From: Marinicauda pacifica
GTDB taxonomy: Bacteria; Pseudomonadota; Alphaproteobacteria; Caulobacterales; Maricaulaceae
Assembly (NCBI RefSeq): GCF_004793635.1
Contig: NZ_SRXV01000002.1
Location: forward strand, 248,001 to 312,000
DNA: 64,000 bases
Direction: 5' to 3'
Part shown: piece by piece, positions 1 to 8,209 of the stretch
How positions within the stretch are numbered: the stretch's first letter is position 1
How the letters are laid out: the number at the start of each line of letters is the position of its first letter
Position numbers and translations under genes: made by a program
The notes under the pieces: model-generated
What the model was told of the DNA's origin: nothing
Seen by the model: the letters and a program-made list of their open reading frames with translations, nothing else
Databases searched by the model: none

Positions 1-331
1 CGCGGTCGAACTCGGCGTGCCCGACATGGCGGCCATAGCGGTCTTCCCCGGTACCGGTCTCGATCAGCTCCAGATTTGCGCCCGCTTCCTCCAGCAGAGC
101 GGCAAGTGCCGCGCGAGTTCTGCGGCGGGCGGGCTCGTCGTTGGGAGCCTCCACTTCGGCGAGCCGGATTTCGAACGAACCCTCAATGGTTTGAAGGTGA
201 AAGGAGACCGGACTGTATGTGGCCAGCCCCTCTCCAGTCCGCGTCGGCGACACGGGGACGCTGTCCGAACCGCATGAGAACAAGAAGAACGAAATAAGAA
301 AAGTAAATACTACCCGAAAATTGTAATACAT
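1..331 (-). CDS. SNase-like lipoprotein, N-terminal part (runs off the window)
   Basis: The minus-strand frame opens at ATG 331 and stays open to base 1, so the C-terminus is missing. The first 20 residues form a lipoprotein signal peptide with a hydrophobic stretch ending in the lipobox LFSC (Cys20), which predicts a lipid-anchored envelope protein. Residues 54-110 resemble the staphylococcal-nuclease fold: an IRLAEVEAPN segment (Arg56), an Ala/Leu-rich helix, and a DRYGR segment (Arg101). In classical thermonucleases the first segment reads R-x4-D-x-P-E. Here the Asp is Glu61 and the catalytic Glu is Asn64, so nuclease activity is doubtful. A weak GCGGAAAA lies upstream of the start. The gene faces an AT-rich control region shared with the betaine genes. 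The fold call is by motif only. Confidence 0.6.
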   Translation of the reverse strand, partial: MYYNFRVVFTFLISFFLFSCGSDSVPVSPTRTGEGLATYSPVSFHLQTIEGSFEIRLAEVEAPNDEPARRRTRAALAALLEEAGANLELIETGTGEDRYGRHVGHAEFDR

Positions 332-378
332 ATATCAAATTTTCCGCAATAAAATTTTTTATATTCCAACTATTTTAA

Positions 379-423
379 ATAGAAATATATTTCTATATTT
401 CTTTTGTTGAAATACATATTTCT
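379..423. promoter_or_regulatory. AT-rich control region with two dyads and three ATATTTCT copies
   Basis: Bases 379-396 form an 18-bp perfect palindrome centred on AGAAATATATTTCT (381-394). A second dyad, GAAATA-CA-TATTTC, lies at 409-422, with its centre 28 bp away. ATATTTCT occurs three times in the same direction (387-394, 395-402, 416-423). The block lies between the divergent SNase-like lipoprotein and the betaine methyltransferases and is strikingly AT-rich for this window. Tandem operators for a dimeric regulator are the natural reading; the regulator is unknown. Confidence 0.45.
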
Positions 424-594
424 TACATATTGCGAATTTGCGGCCACGTGCTTTCATTTTCATGACTCCTCGCCTAAGATCGAGCCATCCAATTGATGAT
501 GGCTTCGAGAGGGACCGGCTGCACCCAGCGCAGCGCTGTCTTCGTGCGGCCCGGTTCCGCTCGAATGTCTCGCAAAAGGGCAGGACGTAGATTT

Positions 595-1419
595 ATGACC
601 GACACACAACCCACCGTAGCAGACGGATCTCCTGCGGGCACGCGAAACGAGACGGAAGATCCAGCGAAAATACGCCGGACCGACCACTACAAGAAGGAAT
701 ATGTGCAAGCCTTCGTGGAGAAGTGGGACGAACTCATCGACTGGGAAGGCCGGGCCAAGAGCGAGGGCCGGTTTTTCATCGATCTCCTCAAGAAGCGCGG
801 CAAGGTCCTCGTTCTGGATGCCGCGACGGGCACCGGATTTCACTCGGTCCAGCTGCTCAAGGCCGGGTTTTCAGTCACCAGTTGCGACGGGTCGGCGGAA
901 ATGCTCGCCAAGGCCTTCGAAAACGGGCGCCAGCGCGGTCTGATCCTGAACACCGTTCACGCCGACTGGCGCTGGCTGAACCGCGATCTGGCCGGCAAGT
1001 TCGACGCGATCCTCTGCCTCGGCAATTCCTTCACCCATTTGCACGAGGAGCGCGACCGGCGGCGTACGCTGGCCGAGTTCTATGCCGCGCTGAAGCATGA
1101 CGGCATCCTCATCCTGGACCAGCGAAATTACGACAAGATTCTCGACGAGGGCTTCTCCACCAAACACAAATTTTATTATTGCGGAGACCAGGTCAGCGCC
1201 GAGCCGGAATATGTCGACGAAAGCCTGGCGCGCTTCTGTTACCGCTTCCCGGACGGATCCGCTTACCACCTCAACATGTTTCCCCTTCGCCGGGACTACA
1301 CGACCGGCCTGATGAAGCAGGTCGGCTTCACCAGCGTGAAAACCTATGGCGACTTCACCGAGGATACCGGGGACGCTGATTTCCTGATCCACGTTGCGGA
1401 GAAATCTTATGGCGAATGA
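595..1419 (+). CDS. gsmt: Glycine/sarcosine N-methyltransferase
   Basis: This cytoplasmic SAM-dependent enzyme methylates glycine to sarcosine and then dimethylglycine, the first two steps of de novo glycine-betaine synthesis. The 274-residue product starts at ATG 595, where GCAGGACG precedes it. An earlier in-frame ATG at 493 would add about 34 low-complexity residues unlike the family. The SAM-binding motif I is VLDAATGTGFHS near residue 70. Family hallmarks follow: DWRWLNRD, CLGNSFTHL, DQRNYD and LNMFPLRRDY. These match the halophile GSMT family of Halorhodospira and Aphanothece closely, which makes the call firm. The last 11 bases overlap the next gene, so the two are co-translated. Betaine is a compatible solute, suggesting a saline habitat. 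Confidence 0.93.
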   Translation: MTDTQPTVADGSPAGTRNETEDPAKIRRTDHYKKEYVQAFVEKWDELIDWEGRAKSEGRFFIDLLKKRGKVLVLDAATGTGFHSVQLLKAGFSVTSCDGSAEMLAKAFENGRQRGLILNTVHADWRWLNRDLAGKFDAILCLGNSFTHLHEERDRRRTLAEFYAALKHDGILILDQRNYDKILDEGFSTKHKFYYCGDQVSAEPEYVDESLARFCYRFPDGSAYHLNMFPLRRDYTTGLMKQVGFTSVKTYGDFTEDTGDADFLIHVAEKSYGE

Positions 1420-2269
1420 CTATCGTGCCGCCGCCAGGACGGCCGAGGATTATTATGACAGCCCGGACGCGGATGCGTTCTACGAAGCGGTCTGGGGCGG
1501 CGAGGATATCCATGTCGGCCTGTACGAGACTCCGGACGAAAGCATCAAGGACGCCAGCGCGCGCACCGTGCGCGATATGGCCGGGCGCCTGCCCGATCTG
1601 ACGCCCGAGACCGGCGTGCTGGATCTGGGCGCGGGCTATGGCGGCGCGGCGCGCTATCTGGCGCGCACCCATGGCTGCCACGTCACCTGCCTGAACCTGT
1701 CGGGCAAGGAGAATGCGCGAAACCGCGTGCTGAACGAGGCCCAGGGACTGGTCGACAAGATCGAGGTCGTGCACGGCTCGTTCGAGGACATTCCCTTCGA
1801 GGACGGTCTGTTCGACGTGGTGTGGAGCCAGGATGCGATCCTGCACTCTGGTGCGCGCAGCCGGGTCATCGGCGAAGCCGCGCGCGTGCTGCGCCCGGGC
1901 GGGCATCTTATCTTCACCGACCCGATGCAGACCGACACCGTCGAGACCGAGGCCGACCGCCAGGCGCTGCAGCCCATCTACGAACGCATCCACCTGCCCG
2001 ATCTCGGCTCCATCTCGTTCTACCGGGAGGTGGCGAAACAGGCCGGACTGGAAGAGGTCGCGATCGACGCGCGCCCCGACCAGCTTCGCAACCATTACAA
2101 CCAGGTGCGCACCGTGCTGACCGAGGAGCGCGAGACACTCTCCCGGCGGATTTCTCCAGACTATATCGACCGCATGATCGCAGGCCTGAAGCATTGGGTC
2201 GACGGTGCCGATGCCGGCCGCCTGACCTGGGCCATCATGCAGTTCAAGAAGCCGGGCCAAGTTCGTTGA
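1409..2269 (+). CDS. sdmt: Sarcosine/dimethylglycine N-methyltransferase
   Basis: This enzyme completes betaine synthesis by methylating sarcosine and dimethylglycine with SAM. The start ATG 1409 lies inside the 3' end of the upstream methyltransferase and is preceded by GCGGAGAAA; a TTG at 1394 is in frame but lacks this spacing. The 286-residue product has motif I VLDLGAGYGGAARYLA near residue 72, CLNLSGKENARNR, the acidic motif FDVVWSQDAILHS, and the C-terminal HWVDGADAGRLTWAIMQFKK typical of SDMT. The two-gene layout gsmt-sdmt is the standard one in halophiles. No betaine transporter is visible nearby, so the pathway probably makes solute from internal glycine. Confidence 0.93.
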   Translation: MANDYRAAARTAEDYYDSPDADAFYEAVWGGEDIHVGLYETPDESIKDASARTVRDMAGRLPDLTPETGVLDLGAGYGGAARYLARTHGCHVTCLNLSGKENARNRVLNEAQGLVDKIEVVHGSFEDIPFEDGLFDVVWSQDAILHSGARSRVIGEAARVLRPGGHLIFTDPMQTDTVETEADRQALQPIYERIHLPDLGSISFYREVAKQAGLEEVAIDARPDQLRNHYNQVRTVLTEERETLSRRISPDYIDRMIAGLKHWVDGADAGRLTWAIMQFKKPGQVR

Positions 2270-2345
2270 CAGGGGCTTACTCGCCCGCGACCGGGTGATA
2301 AAATCCTTGAATTCCGGCGCCCGGACTGGCCATCTGCACCCTGAC

Positions 2346-2422
2346 GTCCCCGTAGCTCAGCAGGATAGAGCATCAGATTCCTAATCTGAGGGCCACTGGT
2401 TCGAATCCAGTCGGGGACACCA
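2346..2422 (+). tRNA. tRNA-Arg (anticodon CCU), CCA encoded
   Basis: A full cloverleaf can be folded by eye. The acceptor stem is GTCCCCG/CGGGGAC (2346-2352 with 2412-2418), the D arm is GCTC-GAGC, the anticodon stem is TCAGA/TCTGA around the loop TTCCTAA, and the T arm is ACTGG-TTCGAAT-CCAGT. Discriminator A2419 is followed by CCA at 2420-2422. Anticodon CCT reads AGG, a rare codon in GC-rich genomes. Such tRNAs are common integration targets, but no integrase or direct repeat was found beside it. Confidence 0.95.
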
Positions 2423-2680
2423 GTTTCGTGCCGGATCGGCTTGCGCGGCAGGCGTGGGCACGACTGGCTGCGATCCCGGCAGTAGATCTATGCGCGAAGA
2501 CCGCTATGTGCGGTCAAGTTCGCATCAACTTTGTGCGCATTTCCGCTAATATTTGCGATGTGACGACTGGACCGCGATCCGGCTCGATTTCGAGGCGGAG
2601 GCGGCCCGATTGCGCCCGGTTGCGTCCGATTTATCCCCGGGCGTGCGGACCGGGTTATTCTGGCTGGAAAGGATCTGCTC

Positions 2681-4483
2681 ATGGCCCGCCTCGTGACATC
2701 GGCTTTCGCCTCGCTTCTGACCCTGGCCGCGACCGGGCTGGTCCTGGCGGCGTGTTCGCAGCCCCCCGCCGGACAACAGCCGGCCGCTGAGCGGGCAGAG
2801 ACCGCGCAGACACAGGTCGCCCCGGCGGTGACGATCACGCTGACCCCGGTTGCCGCCGGACCGGGCAGCTTCGAGACGGTTCGCGTGGCGCTGCGGCTCG
2901 AGGGCGTGAGCATTGCGGCCGGCGAGGCCCTGCTCGGCCTGCCGCTGGTAACCGGCAATGTCGACACGGTGGCCACGGTGCTGAGCGGTCTCACCGCGCG
3001 CGACGAGGACGGCGTGCTGAGCCTGGAAGCGCGCGATGCCGCCCCGGCGATGGAAGACGGGTATGGCGACGACGCGCAGGCGCGCGAATGGGTCACGAAC
3101 CGCGCCACACGCGGCACGATCGAGGTCGAGTACTCCGTCCCGGCCGAGGCCACCCTGCCGCCGCGCGGGCCGGCCCCGCCCTATTCCTTCCTGCAGGACG
3201 GGGGCGGTGTCTCCGCCGCCGGCCATGTCTTCCTGCTGATGCCGCCGGGCGACACCCAATACCGCACCACGATCGACTGGGATCTGAGCGAGGCCACGCC
3301 GGACAGCCGGGCGGTCAGCTCGCTGGGCGAAGGGCGGGTCGAGGCCGGCGATGCGATGACCGCAAACACGATCCGCAGCGGATTCTACATGGCCGGCGAT
3401 ATCGAGACCTGGCCCGAGGACGTGCCGAGCGGCGGCTTCTTCGGCGCCGTCCAGGGCACGCCGCCCTTCGACGCGGCCGAGCTCCTGTCCTGGTCCGGCG
3501 ACCTCTATGAGCAGTATGCGGAGTTTTTCGGGCAGGAGGATATTCCCCCCTATGGCGTCTTCCTGCGCCACAATCCGGTCAATGCCGGGGGCGGGGTCGG
3601 GCTGCACCGCTCCTTCGTCACCACGTTCGACGAGGACAGCACGCCGGAAGGGCTGAAATCGACGCTCGCCCACGAGATGTTCCACACCTTCCAGCCGCGC
3701 CTGGACGAGCCGGGCGGGCTCGCCTCCTCCTGGTTCACCGAGGGGCTTGCCGTCTTCTACCAGAGCCGCCTGCCGCTGCGCTTCGGCCAGGTGGCGCCGG
3801 AGGACTTCCTGGAGGATCTGAACTCCCACGCGGCGCGCTACTACACCAGCGCGATGGCCGAGGCGCCCAATAGCGAGATTCCCGCCCGCTTCTGGGCCGA
3901 TACGCGCATCCGCACCCTGCCCTACGATCGCGGCATGCTCTATTTCGTCACCGTCGATCACGCCGTGCGCACCGCCTCGGAGGGGCAGCGCTCGCTCGAC
4001 GATCTGATGCTGGAGATGCTGCGCCGTCAACAGAGCGGCGAGACGCTCACCCCCAACGACTGGGAGGAGGTTCTGCGCGCCGAGTTGGGCGAAAGCGCCG
4101 TGGAGGATTTCCGCTACTTCATCGACGGGGCGAAGCCGGTCCCGGCCTCTGACGCGTTCGGCCCGTGCTTTACACGGACGACCGAAACCCTGCGCCGCTA
4201 CGAGCTGGGCTTCGACCCGGCCGTGCTGGCCGAGCCGGTGCGCATCGTGCGCGGGCTCGACCCGGACTCCAACGCCGCCCGGGCCGGCGTTCAGGACGGC
4301 GACGAGATCGTGCGCCCCGTGCCCCAGGACTCCATCCAGGGCCAGCAGGACGCCGAGCTGACCTTGCTGCTGCGCCGCAACGGGGAGGAGTTCTCTGTCA
4401 CCTATCTGCCGCGCGGCGAGACGGTCGAAGCCTATCAGTGGGACCGCGTCGAGAGCGTGCCCGCGAGTGCGTGTGGGTTGTGA
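2681..4483 (+). CDS. M61-like zinc metallopeptidase lipoprotein with PDZ domain
   Basis: This 600-residue exported peptidase starts at ATG 2681 behind GGAAAGGATC. The signal peptide ends in the lipobox LAAC, so it should be membrane-anchored and face the periplasm or outside. The gluzincin site is HEMFH (residues 331-335) with the third ligand Glu354 in WFTEG, giving HExxH-N18-E. The C-terminal roughly 80 residues (IVRGLDPDSNAARAGVQDGD) look like a PDZ module, as in M61 glycyl-aminopeptidase-like proteins. The N-terminal half is beta-rich. A paralogue with the same plan is encoded at 11613-13388. With the S10 peptidases around it, this suggests breakdown of external peptides. Exact specificity cannot be read from sequence. 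Confidence 0.82.
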   Translation: MARLVTSAFASLLTLAATGLVLAACSQPPAGQQPAAERAETAQTQVAPAVTITLTPVAAGPGSFETVRVALRLEGVSIAAGEALLGLPLVTGNVDTVATVLSGLTARDEDGVLSLEARDAAPAMEDGYGDDAQAREWVTNRATRGTIEVEYSVPAEATLPPRGPAPPYSFLQDGGGVSAAGHVFLLMPPGDTQYRTTIDWDLSEATPDSRAVSSLGEGRVEAGDAMTANTIRSGFYMAGDIETWPEDVPSGGFFGAVQGTPPFDAAELLSWSGDLYEQYAEFFGQEDIPPYGVFLRHNPVNAGGGVGLHRSFVTTFDEDSTPEGLKSTLAHEMFHTFQPRLDEPGGLASSWFTEGLAVFYQSRLPLRFGQVAPEDFLEDLNSHAARYYTSAMAEAPNSEIPARFWADTRIRTLPYDRGMLYFVTVDHAVRTASEGQRSLDDLMLEMLRRQQSGETLTPNDWEEVLRAELGESAVEDFRYFIDGAKPVPASDAFGPCFTRTTETLRRYELGFDPAVLAEPVRIVRGLDPDSNAARAGVQDGDEIVRPVPQDSIQGQQDAELTLLLRRNGEEFSVTYLPRGETVEAYQWDRVESVPASACGL

Positions 4484-4506
4484 TGCGGGGCTCTTCGGGA
4501 GGCCGT

Positions 4507-4660
4507 CATCCGACCCTTCGAGGCTCGCTAGGCTCGCACCTCAGGGTGAGGGGGATGGGTGACACCAGGGTATTGTTTTTAAACTTATAATTTTATCGGA
4601 CGTCCAGCCCTTTCCCTCATGCTGAGGCGGCTGCGCAAGCGGCCCTTTAAAGCATCGGAG
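4507..4660. repeat. Inverted pair of short interspersed repeats
   Basis: Two related segments lie in opposite orientation. One is at about 4511-4553 (CCCTTCGAGGCTCG...CACCTCAGGGTGAGGG) and one at about 4612-4660 (TCCCTCATGCTGAGG...GCGCAAGCGG). They resemble the widespread alphaproteobacterial intergenic palindromes that start with a TCATsCTGAGG-type arm. They fill the first third of a 532-bp gene-free stretch (4484-5015). No reading frame here looks coding. Confidence 0.5.
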
Positions 4661-4753
4661 GGCGGGCGCGCACCTCTCGCACCAGGCCCCGGATCGGCCT
4701 TCGGCGTCCGGGGTTTCAGCTTCTTATTTCAGCCAGCTGCCTGTCCTCTCTGG

Positions 4754-4857
4754 GTTCCGGGGCTCGCTTTGCTCGCCCGGAATGACGAAGGGTTGGGGTT
4801 ATTTCTAAGCATTGAAGAGTTCGTCATCCCGGACTTGATCCGGGATCCAGAGAGCGT
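4754..4857. repeat. Second inverted interspersed repeat (GGATCC-type)
   Basis: CTCTCTGGGTTCCGG...CCCGGAATGACGAA on the left is mirrored by TTCGTCATCCCGGACTTGATCCGGGATCCAGAGAG on the right, making an imperfect inverted repeat of about 100 bp. The right arm is the kind of element found many times in alphaproteobacterial intergenic DNA. Apart from these repeats and the terminator at 4950-4987, nothing recognisable was seen between 4484 and 5015. Confidence 0.55.
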
Positions 4858-4949
4858 GGAGCGGTGTTACCGCCCCGTCCTCTCCTGGGTCCTGACTTTC
4901 GTCAGGAAAGAGACGCAGGCAAGCTGTGGGCCTCGGCTCTCCCCAGAAC

Positions 4950-4987
4950 AAAAAAGGCAGGGGAGCGTGCGCTCACCTGCCTTTTTC
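4950..4987 (-). terminator. Intrinsic terminator of the TonB receptor gene
   Basis: AAAAAGGCAGG pairs perfectly with CCTGCCTTTTT, and the intervening bases add an inner GAGCG/CGCTC helix. Runs of T follow on both strands, so the hairpin should stop transcription leaving the receptor gene (stop at 5016) and any traffic from the left. Confidence 0.85.
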
Positions 4988-5015
4988 GTTGCCTTGGGGA
5001 GGCAGTTTAGAAGGT

Positions 5016-8009
5016 TTAGAACGTGTAATTCACACCCACGAAGTAACGGCGGCCGAGGATGTCGCCGTGGCTGAGCGAGGGGTAGGAGGGCGGCTCGTCG
5101 GTGAAGTTGACGATGCCCGCGCGCACGCTGAGATCCTCGGTCACGTCGTAGATGCCCGACAGGTCGTGGGTGATGTTCGCATCCAGAACCGGGTTCGGGT
5201 TGTTCTCGATGGTGGCGCCTGGCGCGGCGAGCACCTCGTCGAGATAGTAGGCCTGGTAGGTCAGGCGCATCGGACCGCGCTGCCAGGCTGCGTCGAACCG
5301 GCCGACCCATTCGGGCTGCTGGATCGTGCCCTGGGTCTCGATGAAGGTCGAACCCGTGGCCGAGGTGCTGAGCAGGCTGGTGTGGGTGGCCTGGAGGCCG
5401 ACCACGAGCGAGCCCGGATCGAAGCTGGTAAACCAGGCATCGATCGGAACCGCGTAACGGGCGTGGTAGACTTCGCCCTCGAAGCGGATCTCGCCGGCAT
5501 TGACCGTCGTGGTGCGTCCCTCGACCACCGTGCCGGCCGGGTTGCCGTTCGTCGGCGCGGCCAGGCGGGTGAAGGCCGAACAGATGTCGGTCGGCTGGGG
5601 ATCGCTGTCATAGCAGGTCGCCATGAAATCGGCCGTGGTGAAGGCGGAAAGCCCATCGGTCAGGTCGATCTCGATGCGGTCTACCGTGACCGTCAGGCCG
5701 GGAATGAATTCCGGCTCGAACACGATGCCGTAGGTCCAGGTTTCCGAGACCTCGTTCTTCAGGTCCGGATTGCCGCCCACCGTGACCTCGGTCAGGGTGA
5801 AGTTTTCGGCCGGGTTCTGGAAGGTGGCCAGGTCGCCATAAGCCGGGTTGGCCGCCCATTCCGCTTCGCAATTGGCGCGGCGGATGGCCGGGTTCGGGCC
5901 GGCATTGATCCGGTCAGCATCGCACGGATCGACACCGGAGTTGGACAGGACGGTATTGGTCGGCGCGAAGAGCTGGGTCAGCGTCGGAGCGCGGAAGTTC
6001 CGGCTGCGCGAGGCGCGCAGCATGACGCTGTCATTGACCCGCCAGCGCAGGCCGGCGCCCCAGACGCTTTCCGCCTCGGTGATCGAGTTGTCGACATAGC
6101 GGTAGGAGCCGGAGAACTCGACTTCCTGGGCCAGCGGCAGGGTCACGCCATTGCCGAGCACCGGGACCAGGACCTCGGCGGAGAATTCGTGCGTGTTGTA
6201 GTCGCCCGACTGGGGTTCGGTGGTCGAGCCGGTGCCGACCAGACCGAGCTGATTGGCCTCCAGCGGCGTGAACTCGGCCGATTCAGAGCGGTGCTCGTAA
6301 GCCAGCACATAGTCGATCGGTCCGGCCGGCAGCTCGAACAGCGTGCTGCCGAGCGTGGCCAGGATGTCGACCTGTTCGTTAGTGAAATTCTCACCGGTGC
6401 GCACCGAGACATAGTCCCGGGCCGCGTCGGAGACATTGCCGAAACCGAACGGGTTGAGCGGCGCGCAGGCCGGATCGTCATTGGACGGATCGCCATCCAC
6501 ATTGATCGAGCAGACCGCATTGCCCGAACCGTCATCGACGGCCGCAAGCGCGTTGTTGAAGTGGGCGTTGTGCGCACCCCAGGAGCGGACCTCGCCCTCC
6601 ACCCGGGCAAAGCTACCCGAGAGGTTCCAGTAAAAGTTGCGGTCGCCGGCCGCGAACTCGCCCTCGGCGCCGAGCAGGGCGCGAAGCGTCTCGGTATCGT
6701 GGGTCTGGGTGTCGGACGGGAAGAGCTGGCCGTCAAAATGCTTGGACAGCCACATCGGCGCGCCAAAGGCGAAACTGGGATTGGCGGTCGTCAGCGAGGC
6801 GATGGCCGCATCGGTCAGGAAGGGGTTGTTGACGTTGAACATGATCGGGCCGGCACCGCTGGCCGCGCTGTTCAGCACGGTGCGCGACGCGCCCTGGGCG
6901 CGCTCCTCGGCCTGGGTCGAGCTGTACATCAGCTCGGCGTTCAGGCGGACGGTGTCGCTCACGTCGTAATGGGCGATGGTGTTGACCGTGAACCGGTCGA
7001 CCCCGGTGCGCAGACCGGCAAGCTCGCTGTAGCGGAAACCCTCCCCGCCCTCGGCAAACGGGATGCCGAGGATATTGCCGGGATCGTAGGGCGTGATGTT
7101 GCCATCTTCGCCGAACTGGATCGGGCTGCCATTGAGGCGGGCCAGGAAGTTGGGCGGCGGGGCGGGAATGGAAAACACGATGCCGGACGTGTTGAAGTTC
7201 CAGAAATGGGCCGGAATGATTTCACGCACCGAGGGGATGCCGTCATTCGGGCCGGTATCGGCCGGGTTGCCCTGGGTGATGCGCGCCAGGTTGGAGCGCT
7301 CGCGGTCGGAGAATTCCAGACGCGGCGAGGAGGACCATTCGGCGTTCAGCGCGACATTGCCGCGCCCGTCGGCGAAATTGGTGCCGGCAGTCAGGCGGAT
7401 GGCCGGCTGCTCGTAGTCGCCATGCTCCAGCGAATTGCCGTATTGCAGGTCGATCTCGACGCCTTCGAAATCGTCTTTCAGGATGTAGTTGACCACACCG
7501 GCAATCGCGTCCGAGCCGTAGACGGCGGCGCCGCCGCCCTGGACGATTTCGACGCGCTCGATCAGTCCGGTCGGGATGATGTTGGCATCCACCTGCGCAT
7601 CGCCAAGACCGCTGGAGGTCGTCACGAAGCGGCGTCCGTTGACCAGGGTCAGGGTGCGGCCCGTGCCGAGGCCGAACAGGGCGGGGTATTGCTGGCCGGA
7701 GCCGCTGGACTCCCCGCTGCCATCGGCCTGGTTGAGCTGGGGCGCCATCGAGGGCAGGTCGTTGAGCGCGTCGGCGGCGGTCACGTAGCCGCGGTCCTCG
7801 ATCTCCTGCTCGCCGATCTCGGCGACCGGGGCCGGCGTGGACGACACGGAGCGCCGGATGCGCGAACCGGTGACGACGATGGTGTCGCTCGACGCGGCGG
7901 CGGCAGGCTCCCCTTCAGCCTGCGCGAACGCGCCGGGCGCCGCGGCGAACAGCGACGCGGTGACCATGGCGGTGGTCGTGTACAGTCTTGTCAGCGTGGT
8001 CTTTCTCAT
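5016..8009 (-). CDS. TonB-dependent outer-membrane receptor
   Basis: The 997-residue product starts at ATG 8009 behind AGGGGAAA. It has an N-terminal signal peptide (MRKTTLTRLY to AFAQA), then a TonB-box-like segment (DTIVVTGSRI). A plug domain follows (GYVTAADALNDLPS, RTLTLVNGRR, IERVEIVQGGGAAVYGSDAIAGVVNYILK), then a large beta-barrel ending in Tyr-Thr-Phe, the usual outer-membrane targeting signature. The VNGRR and GGAAVYGSDA motifs place it with the broad class of alphaproteobacterial receptors for organic nutrients. It lies downstream of an S10-like lipoprotein gene on the same strand, after a 200-bp gap that may hold its own promoter. A role in oligopeptide uptake is inferred from neighbours only. 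Confidence 0.9.
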   Translation of the reverse strand: MRKTTLTRLYTTTAMVTASLFAAAPGAFAQAEGEPAAAASSDTIVVTGSRIRRSVSSTPAPVAEIGEQEIEDRGYVTAADALNDLPSMAPQLNQADGSGESSGSGQQYPALFGLGTGRTLTLVNGRRFVTTSSGLGDAQVDANIIPTGLIERVEIVQGGGAAVYGSDAIAGVVNYILKDDFEGVEIDLQYGNSLEHGDYEQPAIRLTAGTNFADGRGNVALNAEWSSSPRLEFSDRERSNLARITQGNPADTGPNDGIPSVREIIPAHFWNFNTSGIVFSIPAPPPNFLARLNGSPIQFGEDGNITPYDPGNILGIPFAEGGEGFRYSELAGLRTGVDRFTVNTIAHYDVSDTVRLNAELMYSSTQAEERAQGASRTVLNSAASGAGPIMFNVNNPFLTDAAIASLTTANPSFAFGAPMWLSKHFDGQLFPSDTQTHDTETLRALLGAEGEFAAGDRNFYWNLSGSFARVEGEVRSWGAHNAHFNNALAAVDDGSGNAVCSINVDGDPSNDDPACAPLNPFGFGNVSDAARDYVSVRTGENFTNEQVDILATLGSTLFELPAGPIDYVLAYEHRSESAEFTPLEANQLGLVGTGSTTEPQSGDYNTHEFSAEVLVPVLGNGVTLPLAQEVEFSGSYRYVDNSITEAESVWGAGLRWRVNDSVMLRASRSRNFRAPTLTQLFAPTNTVLSNSGVDPCDADRINAGPNPAIRRANCEAEWAANPAYGDLATFQNPAENFTLTEVTVGGNPDLKNEVSETWTYGIVFEPEFIPGLTVTVDRIEIDLTDGLSAFTTADFMATCYDSDPQPTDICSAFTRLAAPTNGNPAGTVVEGRTTTVNAGEIRFEGEVYHARYAVPIDAWFTSFDPGSLVVGLQATHTSLLSTSATGSTFIETQGTIQQPEWVGRFDAAWQRGPMRLTYQAYYLDEVLAAPGATIENNPNPVLDANITHDLSGIYDVTEDLSVRAGIVNFTDEPPSYPSLSHGDILGRRYFVGVNYTF

Positions 8010-8209
8010 GACTTTTCCCCTGTAGGCCTCTGTGATGCCGGGCTGCATGTTGTTCTACTAGCCAGGCAATCGGATCCTCATGCTCTGAATTTTATGCATT
8101 CCGTCTGGATATTTTTGTTCTTTTCATGGGCAGTCTCAGGAGAAGGCCATAAGTTTTATGCGGGCTATTCCTGAGTTGCGCATTTTTCGTTCGCTCGTTT
8201 TCAAGGGCC

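Noticed and set aside
493..594. Upstream ATG as the start of the glycine methyltransferase
   Set aside because: The added residues resemble no family member and ATG 595 has the better ribosome site and the known N-terminus.
2266..2271. TTGACA before the tRNA as its -35 box
   Set aside because: No -10 hexamer lies at 16-18 bp; the nearest TAAAAT is about 27 bp away.
2346..2422. Genomic island integrated at tRNA-Arg
   Set aside because: No integrase gene, no repeated tRNA 3' end and no marked base-composition break next to it.
4926..8174. A long open frame antisense to the first TonB receptor (over 1000 codons)
   Set aside because: It has no domain or signal peptide, its composition is the mirror of the receptor, and such open antisense frames are normal in GC-rich genes.
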